A stretch of 10,087 nt of DNA from Atopobiaceae bacterium UBA7016 (GCA_002449555.1 DJXA01000027.1:1-10087), one strand, 5' to 3'. Numbered from the stretch's first letter, positions 1 through 5,935 are shown. Notes: generated from the letters alone by a model not told the origin. Numbers and translations: made by a program.

Positions 1-81
1 GCCATCTTCCTGGCGAGCCCGGCGAGCTCCTACGTCACCGGCGTCCAGCTCCCCGTCGACGGTGGCTACACCTGCATGTAA
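1..81 (+). CDS. Short-chain dehydrogenase/reductase, C-terminal end only
   Basis: The first 26 codons in frame 1 encode the end of an SDR-family NAD(P)-dependent oxidoreductase; the rest lies left of the window. The piece reads FLASPASSYVTGVQLPVDGG, the conserved SDR C-terminus: FLAS.AS.Y.TG is the helix-strand around the substrate loop, and the closing V-DGG is near universal in classical SDRs such as gluconate 5-dehydrogenases and 3-oxoacyl-ACP reductases. The catalytic Ser-Tyr-Lys residues and the Rossmann glycine motif are outside the window, so the substrate cannot be judged. The TAA stop is followed 38 bases later by a strong terminator hairpin, so this gene ends its transcription unit. 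Family call is confident, function is not. Confidence 0.9.
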   Translation, partial: AIFLASPASSYVTGVQLPVDGGYTCM

Positions 82-119
82 ACGTACCACGGGTGACAAG
101 CCCACATCGAGTGCGCCAT

Positions 120-155
120 AAATGTCGGGTCCGCGCCGCGCGGGCCCGACATTTT
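120..155 (+). terminator. Terminator of the SDR gene
   Basis: Arms 120-135 and 139-154 pair over 16 bp (one G:U pair) around a 3-base CCG loop, with a core of AAATGTCGGG against CCCGACATTT. The short T tract is partly inside the right arm, so this is a stem-dominated intrinsic terminator just after the SDR stop. Confidence 0.75.
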
Positions 156-170
156 GCGGTAGCCTACGGC

Positions 171-287
171 GAGTGGGGCCCCACGGCCGCCTTCGCCTTT
201 GGCTGCCAGCGTCTTCTGGAGTTGGGCCACGACGACTGGGTGCGCACGCTCACCGTCGAGACGCCCGCGAGGCTGCTCGCGTTCTAG
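171..287 (+). pseudogene. Probable C-terminal remnant of an amidohydrolase/phosphotriesterase-like gene
   Basis: In the frame ending at the TAG at 285-287, about 38 codons read like real protein: a helix LLELGHDDWVRTLTVETPAR followed by LLAF. The pattern 'helix - D/E-E-x-I-R-x-L-x-V-x-N/T-P-A-R-L-L-A-F' is how many phosphotriesterase-family and related amidohydrolase proteins end (known of the family; the match here is by eye). Third positions are GC-rich as in the neighbouring genes. No upstream part of such a gene exists: the SDR terminator (120-155) sits directly before it, and there is no good start or ribosome binding site. A terminator follows at 312-339. I read this as the leftover 3' end of a deleted gene. 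It could be a chance ORF; the family assignment rests on few residues. Confidence 0.4.
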
Positions 288-311
288 GACTTCGCCGACA
301 GCAAGCTTTAC

Positions 312-339
312 AGGGCCTCCTTCGGGAGGCCCTTGTTTT
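312..339 (+). terminator. Intrinsic terminator with C(UUCG)G tetraloop
   Basis: Arms 313-320 (GGGCCTCC) and 325-332 pair perfectly around a TTCG loop, with an extra A312:T333 pair, then TTGTTTTG. The very stable cUUCGg tetraloop and T-rich tail make this a textbook terminator. It presumably belonged to the gene whose remnant ends at 287, and it now insulates the toxin-antitoxin promoter. Confidence 0.85.
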
Positions 340-340
340 G

Positions 341-354
341 TATACTGTATACAG
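341..354 (+). promoter_or_regulatory. Likely promoter -10 and autoregulatory operator of the toxin-antitoxin operon
   Basis: TATACT at 341-346 is a good -10 preceded by TG (339-340). Overlapping it is CTGTATACAG (345-354), a perfect 10-bp palindrome, and TGTATAC occurs twice in direct tandem (339-345 and 346-352). No good -35 is visible. Ribbon-helix-helix antitoxins of the RelB/DinJ type usually bind small palindromes at their own promoter, so this is the expected operator; binding is inferred. Confidence 0.5.
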
Positions 355-373
355 CACATGGAATGGAGGCCTC

Positions 374-667
374 ATGTCAACCGTGGTTATCTCAGGTCGC
401 GTGGACGAAGACGTCAAGGTTCGCGCAGATGCGGTCATTCGCGCCGCCGGGTTAACGGTCGCACGTGTCATCAACGACGTGTGGCTCTCTATCGCCGAGT
501 CGGGCGAGCTTCCTGTCGCTTCGAGCCTTTCCGAGGGGCGGGCAGAGAAGACGGCCACCTTCGAGTCGTTCATGGAGTGGTTCGATGGGCTGCCTTCCCA
601 GAACGAGGCGTACGTCCGCATGACCGATGAAGAGATACTCGCAGGTAGGGTGAGCGACTATGCATAG
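374..667 (+). CDS. RelB/DinJ-family antitoxin (ribbon-helix-helix)
   Basis: 97 aa. The N-terminal ~48 residues match the ribbon-helix-helix fold of RelB/DinJ antitoxins: a beta strand (residues 2-10, STVVISGRV), helix A beginning DEDVKVRADAVI, a turn at AAGLT, and helix B VARVINDVWLSIAESGELP. The 'V-D-E-D-x-K' strand-helix junction and the closing 'ELP' are typical. The remaining half is acidic and probably the flexible toxin-wrapping tail (FESFMEWFDGLP and MTDEEILAG are likely helices). Start chosen at 374 because GGAGG at 365-369 precedes it; an upstream in-frame extension would run back through the terminator. The stop overlaps the PIN gene start by 8 bases, indicating translational coupling. 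Expected role: bind and neutralise the downstream toxin and repress the operon. The cognate toxin of this family is usually RelE/YafQ, whereas here it is a PIN protein. Confidence 0.85.
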   Translation: MSTVVISGRVDEDVKVRADAVIRAAGLTVARVINDVWLSIAESGELPVASSLSEGRAEKTATFESFMEWFDGLPSQNEAYVRMTDEEILAGRVSDYA

Positions 668-1106
668 GGTCCTCTTCGACACCAACATCCTGCTCGATGC
701 CGTCACGCCCAACAGGCCGGAGCAGCATGAGGCCCACAGGCTCCTCGCTCGCTGCAACGGCGATGGCGACATGGGCATCGCCTGTGGGCTCTCGCTCAAG
801 GACGTCTACTACGTCATGTGCAGGCGCTTCGACGAGCCCACGGCGCGCAAGGCGGTCGAGTGGCTCACCAAGCTGCTTGCCATAGGGCCGATAGGAGCCG
901 AGGAGTGTCTCGATGCGCTCGGCTCGAATGAGCCCGACTTCGAGGACGGGCTTATTCGTTCGTGCGCCGAGCTCAACGACGTGGATTTCATCATCTCGCG
1001 GGATAAGGACGCATTTGCGGGTTCTACGGTGCGGTGCGTCACCGCGAGAGAGTATCTCACAAAGGTGGTGGAGCAAGACGAGAGGCGTCTGGGCTTTGCG
1101 TGGTGA
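660..1106 (+). CDS. PIN-domain ribonuclease toxin (VapC-like)
   Basis: 148 aa, a whole PIN domain. PIN toxins are Mg-dependent RNases that cut tRNA or rRNA when released from antitoxin. The acidic positions can be traced: D7 in LFDTNILLD (first strand, near-invariant D-T-N), D48 in LSLKDVYYV (where a Glu is more common), the pair D93/D96 in EPDFEDGLI, and D115/D117 in ISRDKDAF, equivalent to the 'TRN..DF' end motif. The set looks complete, so the enzyme is likely active. The ATG overlaps the antitoxin stop (660-667), so the two are made together. It follows the RelB/DinJ-like antitoxin rather than a VapB of the AbrB or Phd type. The neighbours on both sides are unrelated. Family call is sure; target RNA unknown. 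Confidence 0.9.
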   Translation: MHRVLFDTNILLDAVTPNRPEQHEAHRLLARCNGDGDMGIACGLSLKDVYYVMCRRFDEPTARKAVEWLTKLLAIGPIGAEECLDALGSNEPDFEDGLIRSCAELNDVDFIISRDKDAFAGSTVRCVTAREYLTKVVEQDERRLGFAW

Positions 1107-1185
1107 CGCGGACTCATCGAGGTCGAGGTGAGAGCGTGCCTCCTCAAAGCATGTGACCGGTGAGTGGTGCGCTGTGCGCTGATAT

Positions 1186-1201
1186 GATTGCGGAGGCAAT
1201 C
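1186..1201 (+). other. Small hairpin with GGAG in the loop ahead of the acetyltransferase gene
   Basis: GATTGC (1186-1191) and GCAATC (1196-1201) pair perfectly around a GGAG loop. It lies 25 bases before the ATG at 1227 and overlaps a possible -10 (TATGAT, 1183-1188). It has no T tract, so it is not a convincing terminator for the PIN gene. Significance uncertain. Confidence 0.3.
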
Positions 1202-1226
1202 CTTGACCGTCGTGAGGGGGCATCCC

Positions 1227-2453
1227 ATGAAGATCCGCAAGCTGACCGAACCGCGCGAATGGCTTGAGAGCGAGCGCGTCATCGCTACCGCCTTCCTGCA
1301 TCCGTGGAACGAAGACGAGGTCAAGGCACAGATTGACGCGCAGGTACAGGGCGTCGCGCCGCGGGCGGAGGAGGCATGGGGGCTCTTTGAGGGTGATGCG
1401 ATGCTGACGAGCATCTCAACCCTGCGCCATCGTCTCTCGTTTGGCGGGCAGGAGATCCTTGCCGGCGAGGTGCACATGGTGGGCTCGCTGCCTGAGGGTC
1501 GTGGCGGCGGTGGCGTACGTCGCCTCATGGGAGAAATCCTGCGCGACTTCCTGGCGCGTGGCGATGCGCTCGCCGTGCTCATCCCGTTCTCGTGCTCGTT
1601 CTACCGCCAGTTTGGCTTTGAGATAGCGGCGCGCATGGTCGACCAGCGGGTGGCTATCGAGCAGCTCGCGGGCTTTGTGTGCGACCTGCGGGCGACACGC
1701 GTGTGGGATGAGGCGGACCTCGTGCCGGTGCGGGCCCTTTGGGATGCCCATGCGCGCCGCAGCGACCTTGCCGAGCTGCGCGATGATGCCGCATGGGCAT
1801 GGCGCGGCAACGGCAACTTCGGCGAGCCTGACTTCCTGCACCCTGACCGGCAGCGTTACACCTACGTGCTGTGGGACAGGGCCGGGAGCCCTTGTGCCTA
1901 CGTGCGCTTCTCCTTCTTCCATGAGCCTGACCGGCCGTTTGTGGGCGAGCTTCAGGTGGAAGACCTTGTGTGGCAGGGCCCTGAGGCGCTGCGTGCCGCG
2001 CTCGGCTTCCTCTACCGCATGCGCGCCAAGGTGAGCCACGTCAACTTCACGCTGCCTGACCTCGACCTCTCCTTGCTGGCACCGGAGTCCGACAAGGTCG
2101 AGCAGCGTGTCGACAGCCATGTGATGGCGCGTTTGCTGGACGCGCCGACGCTCCTGCGCCTGATGCCGCAGCCGTACGACACGGGCTCCTACGTGCTCGG
2201 CATTGAGGACGCCTTCTTGCCCGAGGCCGCGGGACGTTGGAAGGTCGCGTATGGGGAGGGGCGCGCGACATCCGTCGAGCCCACGGACAGTGAGCCCGAC
2301 CTGCTTGTCGACGAGACGACCGCGGTGCAGCTCATCCTTGGACGAGCTGGTCTAGAAGACGCGCTCTACCGTCCTGACGTGCGCGTCATTGACCACGCGG
2401 AGGTGCTGGCCCGTGCCTTCGTGCGCCGTCCAACGCACCTCTCGCTCGGGTAG
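1227..2453 (+). CDS. Eis-like GNAT acetyltransferase with SCP2-type C-terminal domain
   Basis: 408 aa, close to mycobacterial Eis (about 400 aa), which transfers acetyl groups from acetyl-CoA to amines such as aminoglycosides or lysines. Order: N-terminal GNAT domain (about 1-145) with the acetyl-CoA loop at residues 91-100 (GRGGGGVRRL, pattern R-x-x-G-G-x-x-K/R-L); a second degenerate GNAT-like part (about 150-285); a C-terminal SCP2-like domain (about 295-408). FYRQFGFE at 125-132 supplies Y126, matching the tyrosine proposed as general acid in Eis, whose base is the C-terminal carboxylate. Start 1227 is preferred because GGGGG at 1216-1220 is well spaced; the upstream in-frame TTG at 1188 lacks such a site. 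The gene stands alone, downstream of the toxin-antitoxin pair and convergent with the nitroreductase. Substrate cannot be inferred, and Eis-like proteins outside mycobacteria are diverse. Confidence 0.85.
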   Translation: MKIRKLTEPREWLESERVIATAFLHPWNEDEVKAQIDAQVQGVAPRAEEAWGLFEGDAMLTSISTLRHRLSFGGQEILAGEVHMVGSLPEGRGGGGVRRLMGEILRDFLARGDALAVLIPFSCSFYRQFGFEIAARMVDQRVAIEQLAGFVCDLRATRVWDEADLVPVRALWDAHARRSDLAELRDDAAWAWRGNGNFGEPDFLHPDRQRYTYVLWDRAGSPCAYVRFSFFHEPDRPFVGELQVEDLVWQGPEALRAALGFLYRMRAKVSHVNFTLPDLDLSLLAPESDKVEQRVDSHVMARLLDAPTLLRLMPQPYDTGSYVLGIEDAFLPEAAGRWKVAYGEGRATSVEPTDSEPDLLVDETTAVQLILGRAGLEDALYRPDVRVIDHAEVLARAFVRRPTHLSLG

Positions 2454-2503
2454 GCGGCCCTGCGGGGAGCCGCGCGTCCGCAGTGCCGAGGAGGGCTGGG
2501 GCG

Positions 2504-3100
2504 TCAGCGCTCGGCCTTGAAGCTGGCGATGTACTCCACGTTCTCGGGCAGGGCGAGCTGCGGATTGTTGAACGTAAAGCCTCCCTGGATGCCGTCCTCC
2601 TGTCGCGCGAGGTCGAAGTGCGCGAGCGCGATGCCCAGGTCAAAGCGCTGGATGTCGTCCGCGCCACGTGCCTTCATGGAGTGCGCCTCAAAGAAGTGCA
2701 CGGTATCGCCTGAGACCACCGCGCGCCACGGCTGCTTGTTGGCCGCCGAGGGCGCGAGACGGAGCAGCTCGAGGGGCTCGCCAAAGACCCCTGCCCCAGC
2801 AGGGGAGAGCGGCGTGCCGAACGACTCTCCATAGAAGAGCTGCTCCCAGGGGAAGCGCTCGTCCGCCTTGATGGCCTTGCGCATCATAGACTCGCGCATC
2901 GAGCGCTTTGTGGCGGGATAGCCCACGGGGCTGGCCACGGGCATGACCTCGTCGGGCGTGACGTCCATGGCCTTCTCGAACGCCTTGCGGTTGAGCGAGG
3001 CGGCGAGCATCACGGTGCCGATGCCGCGCTCGGTGGCATGCAGGCAGAACTCCTCGAACGCATACCCGCAGGCAAGGACGCCAAGCGGCGTGCGTGCCAT
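2504..3100 (-). CDS. TM1586-type nitroreductase, N-terminally truncated
   Basis: 198 aa. The protein matches the middle and C-terminal parts of the 'putative TM nitroreductase' family (TM1586-like), FMN-dependent oxidoreductases in which one chain forms a pseudo-dimer. Visible landmarks: GYAFEEFCLHATERGIGT (residues 12-29), the second-lobe motif RLAPSAANKQPWR (114-126), and FDLGIALAHFDLA (153-165). Full family members are about 240-280 aa and open with a RRSxRxY-like flavin phosphate-binding stretch; roughly the first 80-90 residues, including that stretch, are absent, and nothing like them lies between this start and the upstream gene, which ends 28 bases away. Yet AAGGAGG (3107-3113 on the minus strand) is placed 6 bases before the ATG, so the short form should be translated. 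It may be a decaying gene or a shortened protein with another role. Second gene of a pair with the GyrI-like gene. Confidence 0.75.
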   Translation of the reverse strand: MARTPLGVLACGYAFEEFCLHATERGIGTVMLAASLNRKAFEKAMDVTPDEVMPVASPVGYPATKRSMRESMMRKAIKADERFPWEQLFYGESFGTPLSPAGAGVFGEPLELLRLAPSAANKQPWRAVVSGDTVHFFEAHSMKARGADDIQRFDLGIALAHFDLARQEDGIQGGFTFNNPQLALPENVEYIASFKAER

Positions 3101-3128
3101 AGGGGGCCTCCTTGCGTCATGTCTGCCG

Positions 3129-3761
3129 CTATGCCTTGCGGATGGGGTGTCTGACCACGGTCTTCATCTTAGCGGGGTCGGCCTTGCGCGGGTCGGAGAG
3201 ATAGATCTCATGGTGGCGGCGCGTGTCGGAGAAGTCCGGCACATAGCCCTGCGCCTCGGCAAACGCGTGCATGGCATCGACGGTGGCGGGCTCGTTGTCA
3301 TAGGGGCCCACATGCATGCACTGCACGCAGAGGCCCTCGTCGACCTCAACGAGACGCACGGGCGAGAAGTCGAGCCGCTTCTTGGCCGTGGCCGTCTGCA
3401 CGGCCCACGTGAAGTCAGCGTCGGTCACAAACTCGGGCACGCGAATGACCGACACCCACTGGAAAGACGCCTTGTTTGCATAGTCAACGCCCGCGATGTC
3501 AGGCTGCCACCAGAAGCCCTCCAGCGGCGGGACCACGTACTGGTAGAAGCCCTCGATGGCATGGTCAGTCTTGTAGCTCATCTTGAGGGTATAGGCCATG
3601 CCGTAGAGCAGCTCAAGCGCATGCTGATATGCGCCGCCCGCCTCGTTTGGGTCACCCTGTCCCTCCACGGCAAGGAAGCGCATGGCCGGTACCTCAATGA
3701 TGGAAGGCTTCGTCTTGGGCTGGTACAGGTCTCGATACTCCTTCTTGAAGTCGAACGCCAT
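3129..3761 (-). CDS. GyrI-like small-molecule-binding domain protein
   Basis: 210 aa from the chosen start. Resembles stand-alone GyrI-like proteins (SHV2/Rob C-terminal fold). Family marks: FKKEYRDLYQPKTKPSIIEV at the N-terminus, the strand MRFLAVEGQGDPN (27-39), AYQHALELLYGMAYTLKMSY (44-63), aromatic EGFWW (81-85), and a second repeat CMHVGPYDNEPAT (148-160). Known members bind hydrophobic or cationic small molecules; some of this Lin2189-like subgroup have been reported to hydrolyse cyclopropanoid genotoxins. Start: an ATG four codons upstream (3773) is possible, but GGAGG lies 5 bases before the ATG at 3761, so 3761 is preferred. Leads a minus-strand pair with the truncated nitroreductase and is divergent from the alpha/beta hydrolase. 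Substrate binding or catalysis is not proven by sequence. Confidence 0.85.
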   Translation of the reverse strand: MAFDFKKEYRDLYQPKTKPSIIEVPAMRFLAVEGQGDPNEAGGAYQHALELLYGMAYTLKMSYKTDHAIEGFYQYVVPPLEGFWWQPDIAGVDYANKASFQWVSVIRVPEFVTDADFTWAVQTATAKKRLDFSPVRLVEVDEGLCVQCMHVGPYDNEPATVDAMHAFAEAQGYVPDFSDTRRHHEIYLSDPRKADPAKMKTVVRHPIRKA

Positions 3762-3791
3762 AGCTGCCTCCATTCACGTGTCTGGCTGACA

Positions 3792-3809
3792 AGTATAGAA
3801 CAATTGTAC
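3792..3809 (-). promoter_or_regulatory. Likely promoter -10 and operator-like palindrome for the GyrI-like gene
   Basis: On the minus strand, TATACT (3792-3797) is a good -10 about 31 bases before the start. Just upstream of it is ACAATTGT (3800-3807), a perfect 8-bp palindrome extending imperfectly to 12 bp (3798-3809). No canonical -35 is seen 17 bases upstream, which fits an activated or regulated promoter. Assignment by eye. Confidence 0.4.
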
Positions 3810-3859
3810 GATAAGTGGCCGAAAGGGGCTACCCCCAATGTCTACTCGCCCCTTCGTCC

Positions 3860-3957
3860 ACTCACATGCACTACTGTTATGACTAAATACAAATAATAGG
3901 AATTGGTAATCCTTTCTCTCAGGTCAGACAATAGAGCCAACGACCACGGAGAAAGGA
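3860..3957 (+). promoter_or_regulatory. AT-rich leader and promoter region of the alpha/beta hydrolase gene
   Basis: 3871-3912 is much more AT-rich than its surroundings (TTATGACTAAATACAAATAA) and contains several -10-like hexamers (TAAATA 3884-3889, AATAAT 3892-3897), but no clear -35 partner. AAAGGA at 3952-3957 is the ribosome binding site, 6 bases before the ATG at 3964. The exact promoter cannot be fixed. Confidence 0.35.
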
Positions 3958-3963
3958 AATGCC

Positions 3964-4947
3964 ATGCAGGACGTACCGCTTCAGCTTACGCAGGACTGGG
4001 ACAAGGTCTTCCCCCAGAGCGACCTCGTTGACCACGAGAAGGTCACCTTCCACAACCGCTATGGCATCACGCTGGCGGCCGACCTCTACAAGCCCAAGGG
4101 CGCCGAGGGCAAGCTGGCGGCCCTTGCCGTGAGCGGCCCGTTTGGCGCCGTCAAGGAGCAGAGCTCGGGCCTGTACGCGCAGACCATGGCCGAGCGCGGC
4201 TTCCTCACCATTGCGTTTGATCCGTCGTTTACCGGCGAGAGCGGCGGCGAGCCGCGCCGCATGGCCTCGCCCGACATCAACACTGAGGACTTCTGCGCTG
4301 CGGTTGACTACCTCAGCTGCCGCGATGACGTGGATGCCGAGCGCATCGGTATCATCGGCATCTGCGGCTGGGGCGGCATGGCCATCAATGCCGCAGCACT
4401 TGATCCGCGCATCAAGGCGACCGTGGCCTCAACCATGTACGACATGAGCCGCATCGCGCGCGAAGGCTATTATGGCGCGGCCGACAGCAAGGAGGCTCGC
4501 GACGAGCAGCGTGCCGCGTGGGCAGCCCAGCGTACTGCGGACTACGCCTCGGGTACCTACGTGCGCGCCGGCGGCGTGGTTGACCCGCTGCCCGAAGACG
4601 CCCCGCAGTTCGTCAAGGACTACTACGCCTACTACAAGACCCCGCGCGGCTACCACGAGCGCTCCGGCAACTCCAACGACGGCTGGAACGTGACGGGCAC
4701 CATCTCCTTCGTCAACCAGCCGCTGCTTTCTATGGCGGGCGAGATCGACAACCCCGTGCTCATCATCCACGGCGAGAACGCCCACTCCCGCTACTTTGGC
4801 GAGGGCGCATTTGCGCTGCTCAAGGGCGAGAACAAGGAGCTCATGATCATCCCCAGCGCTAACCACTGCGACCTCTATGACGGTGGCGAGGGCGACTACA
4901 TCCCCTTCGACAAGCTGCAGTCCTTCTTTGAGGAGAACCTGGTCTAG
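3964..4947 (+). CDS. Alpha/beta hydrolase, YcjY/dienelactone hydrolase-like
   Basis: 327 aa, a complete cytoplasmic alpha/beta hydrolase. Landmarks: strand and oxyanion region ALAVSGPFGAVKEQSSGLYA (54-73), AFDPSFTGESGGEPR (84-98), nucleophile elbow IGICGWGGMAINAA (131-144), acid region LIIHGENAHSRYFGE (266-280), catalytic histidine H301 in SANHCDLYD. The elbow is unusual: relatives carry a Ser inside this loop (for example G-x-C-x-S-G-G), but here the Ser position is Trp136 and the only possible nucleophile is Cys134. The stretch STMYDMSR after the elbow is characteristic of this subgroup. Start fixed by AAAGGA 6 bases upstream. Single gene, divergent from the GyrI-like pair, closed by a strong terminator. 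Substrate unknown; E. coli YcjY and dienelactone hydrolases are the nearest named relatives, and no signal peptide is seen. Confidence 0.85.
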   Translation: MQDVPLQLTQDWDKVFPQSDLVDHEKVTFHNRYGITLAADLYKPKGAEGKLAALAVSGPFGAVKEQSSGLYAQTMAERGFLTIAFDPSFTGESGGEPRRMASPDINTEDFCAAVDYLSCRDDVDAERIGIIGICGWGGMAINAAALDPRIKATVASTMYDMSRIAREGYYGAADSKEARDEQRAAWAAQRTADYASGTYVRAGGVVDPLPEDAPQFVKDYYAYYKTPRGYHERSGNSNDGWNVTGTISFVNQPLLSMAGEIDNPVLIIHGENAHSRYFGEGAFALLKGENKELMIIPSANHCDLYDGGEGDYIPFDKLQSFFEENLV

Positions 4948-4977
4948 CGCCATTCCCTCTGGTGCTGCGGTGATATT

Positions 4978-5016
4978 GCCGGCCTCGATGCGTTCCTAGC
5001 ATCGAGGCCGGCTTTT
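4978..5016 (+). terminator. Intrinsic terminator of the hydrolase gene
   Basis: Perfect 14-bp stem GCCGGCCTCGATGC (4978-4991) with 4999-5012, 7-base loop, followed by TTTT (5013-5016), 30 bases after the hydrolase stop. On the minus strand the stem lacks a T tract, so any use by the protease gene would be weak. Confidence 0.9.
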
Positions 5017-5052
5017 CAATTCACGCGGTCTGTCCGGTGGCCTGCTGGCGTG

Positions 5053-5763
5053 CTAGGCAAGGAACATGAAGTCCTGCAAGACATGCATGGCGTAAGACGT
5101 CAGGATGTTCTTGGTGCGCATATACAGGAACAGGTCGAAGATCGAGCCCAAGCCTTGGATGAGCAGGATCTGCACGATGGCGCCATTATAGGCGCGGAAG
5201 TGCGCCATGCCAAAGACGAAGAGAGTGACGGCGATAGCGATTACGATGCCCATCTTTCGGTTACCCGTACGCTGAAACGCGAGAATGAGCACGCCCAAGA
5301 AGATGTTGAGCTTGACCATCTCCTCGCCAAAGAGCTGAAGGGCCATTTAGCCATAGAACGCCGCGTCGTGGGTCTCGTTGACCACCGCATTGCCCTGCGC
5401 CCCAAGGCCTGCCTTTACCAGTACCATGCCGACGCCAAGGCCATATGCGATGGTGAGGACGAGCATGACGATTATCAGCGGGAGGTCGCCAAGGCGCGGC
5501 TTTTTGATGATGGTGAAGATGTTGCCGCGCGCGACGATGAGGTAGGGCACGAGGGTGCCGAAAAACAGGGTAAAGGCCTTGACGCTGCGCACATCTGGCA
5601 GGAACGAAAGCGCGAGGAGCGACCCCAGGGCACTTGCAATGAGCAGGATGGGCTGCCAAAGCCCCATGGTTTCATCGTTGTAGAGGGGGAAGTCCATCCC
5701 TTTGCGCTCCCAGAAGAACAGGTTTGGCTGTGCCTCTACCGTCGATGCCATGTGCCGTGCCAT
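5053..5763 (-). pseudogene. CPBP (Abi/CAAX-type) intramembrane protease gene split by an in-frame TAA
   Basis: Two abutting ORFs in one frame, 138 codons (5763-5347) and 97 codons (5346-5053), together make one CPBP-family membrane protease of about 235 residues. The first part has three hydrophobic segments (about residues 36-55, 62-80, 93-118). The second holds all catalytic motifs: E8-E9 in LFGEEMVKL, FxxxH in FGMAH (45-49), HxxxD in HVLQD (88-92). The arginine usual in EExxxR is absent, but an LFGEE(L/M)xxLxxFL form occurs in the Abi subgroup of lactic-acid bacteria. CPBP proteins process prenylated proteins or act in bacteriocin immunity. The TAA (5349-5347) falls just before the first motif and is directly followed by ATG. 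No ribosome binding site precedes that ATG, so the second half would need reinitiation or readthrough. GGGAGG (5776-5771) lies 7 bases before the first ATG. Alternatives: recent nonsense mutation, sequencing error, or a coupled two-chain enzyme. Confidence 0.75.
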
Positions 5764-5874
5764 ATCGCGGCCTCCCGTCTGGATACGTCGCCTTGTCCTG
5801 AGACCATGATAGCGATATGCACGGATGAGCTGCGCCTATGCGCGTAGCTTATGACAATGAGAAGTAACAGGCAT

Positions 5875-5903
5875 TTGTTGGGCGCGTCAGCAGGTCCTAT
5901 CAT
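5875..5903 (+). promoter_or_regulatory. Promoter of the cupin gene
   Basis: TTGTTG (5875-5880) and TATCAT (5898-5903) are separated by exactly 17 bases, giving a reasonable sigma-70/SigA-type promoter. The untranslated leader would be about 25-28 bases and contains AAAGGAGGA (5922-5930), a strong ribosome binding site 5 bases before the ATG. Confidence 0.55.
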
Positions 5904-5935
5904 CAAAGGTAACCCAAACATAAAGGAGGATTCCC

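Noticed and set aside
570..1301. 243-codon minus-strand ORF over the PIN toxin
   Set aside because: Antisense to a recognised PIN domain; composition (His/Arg-rich) and lack of start signal mark it as a shadow.
2454..2503. Possible terminator between the acetyltransferase and nitroreductase genes
   Set aside because: GCGGC/GCCGC arms are only 5 bp with a bulged inner stem and no T tract; too weak to list.
2943..3896. 317-codon plus-strand ORF over the GyrI-like gene
   Set aside because: It is antisense to the well-supported GyrI-like gene, has no family pattern, no ribosome binding site, and covers the divergent promoter region.
5050..5847. 265-codon plus-strand ORF over the CPBP gene
   Set aside because: It is long and uninterrupted, but the minus strand shows hydrophobic segments and all CPBP motifs. 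The plus reading is a charged, low-complexity shadow without a start signal.
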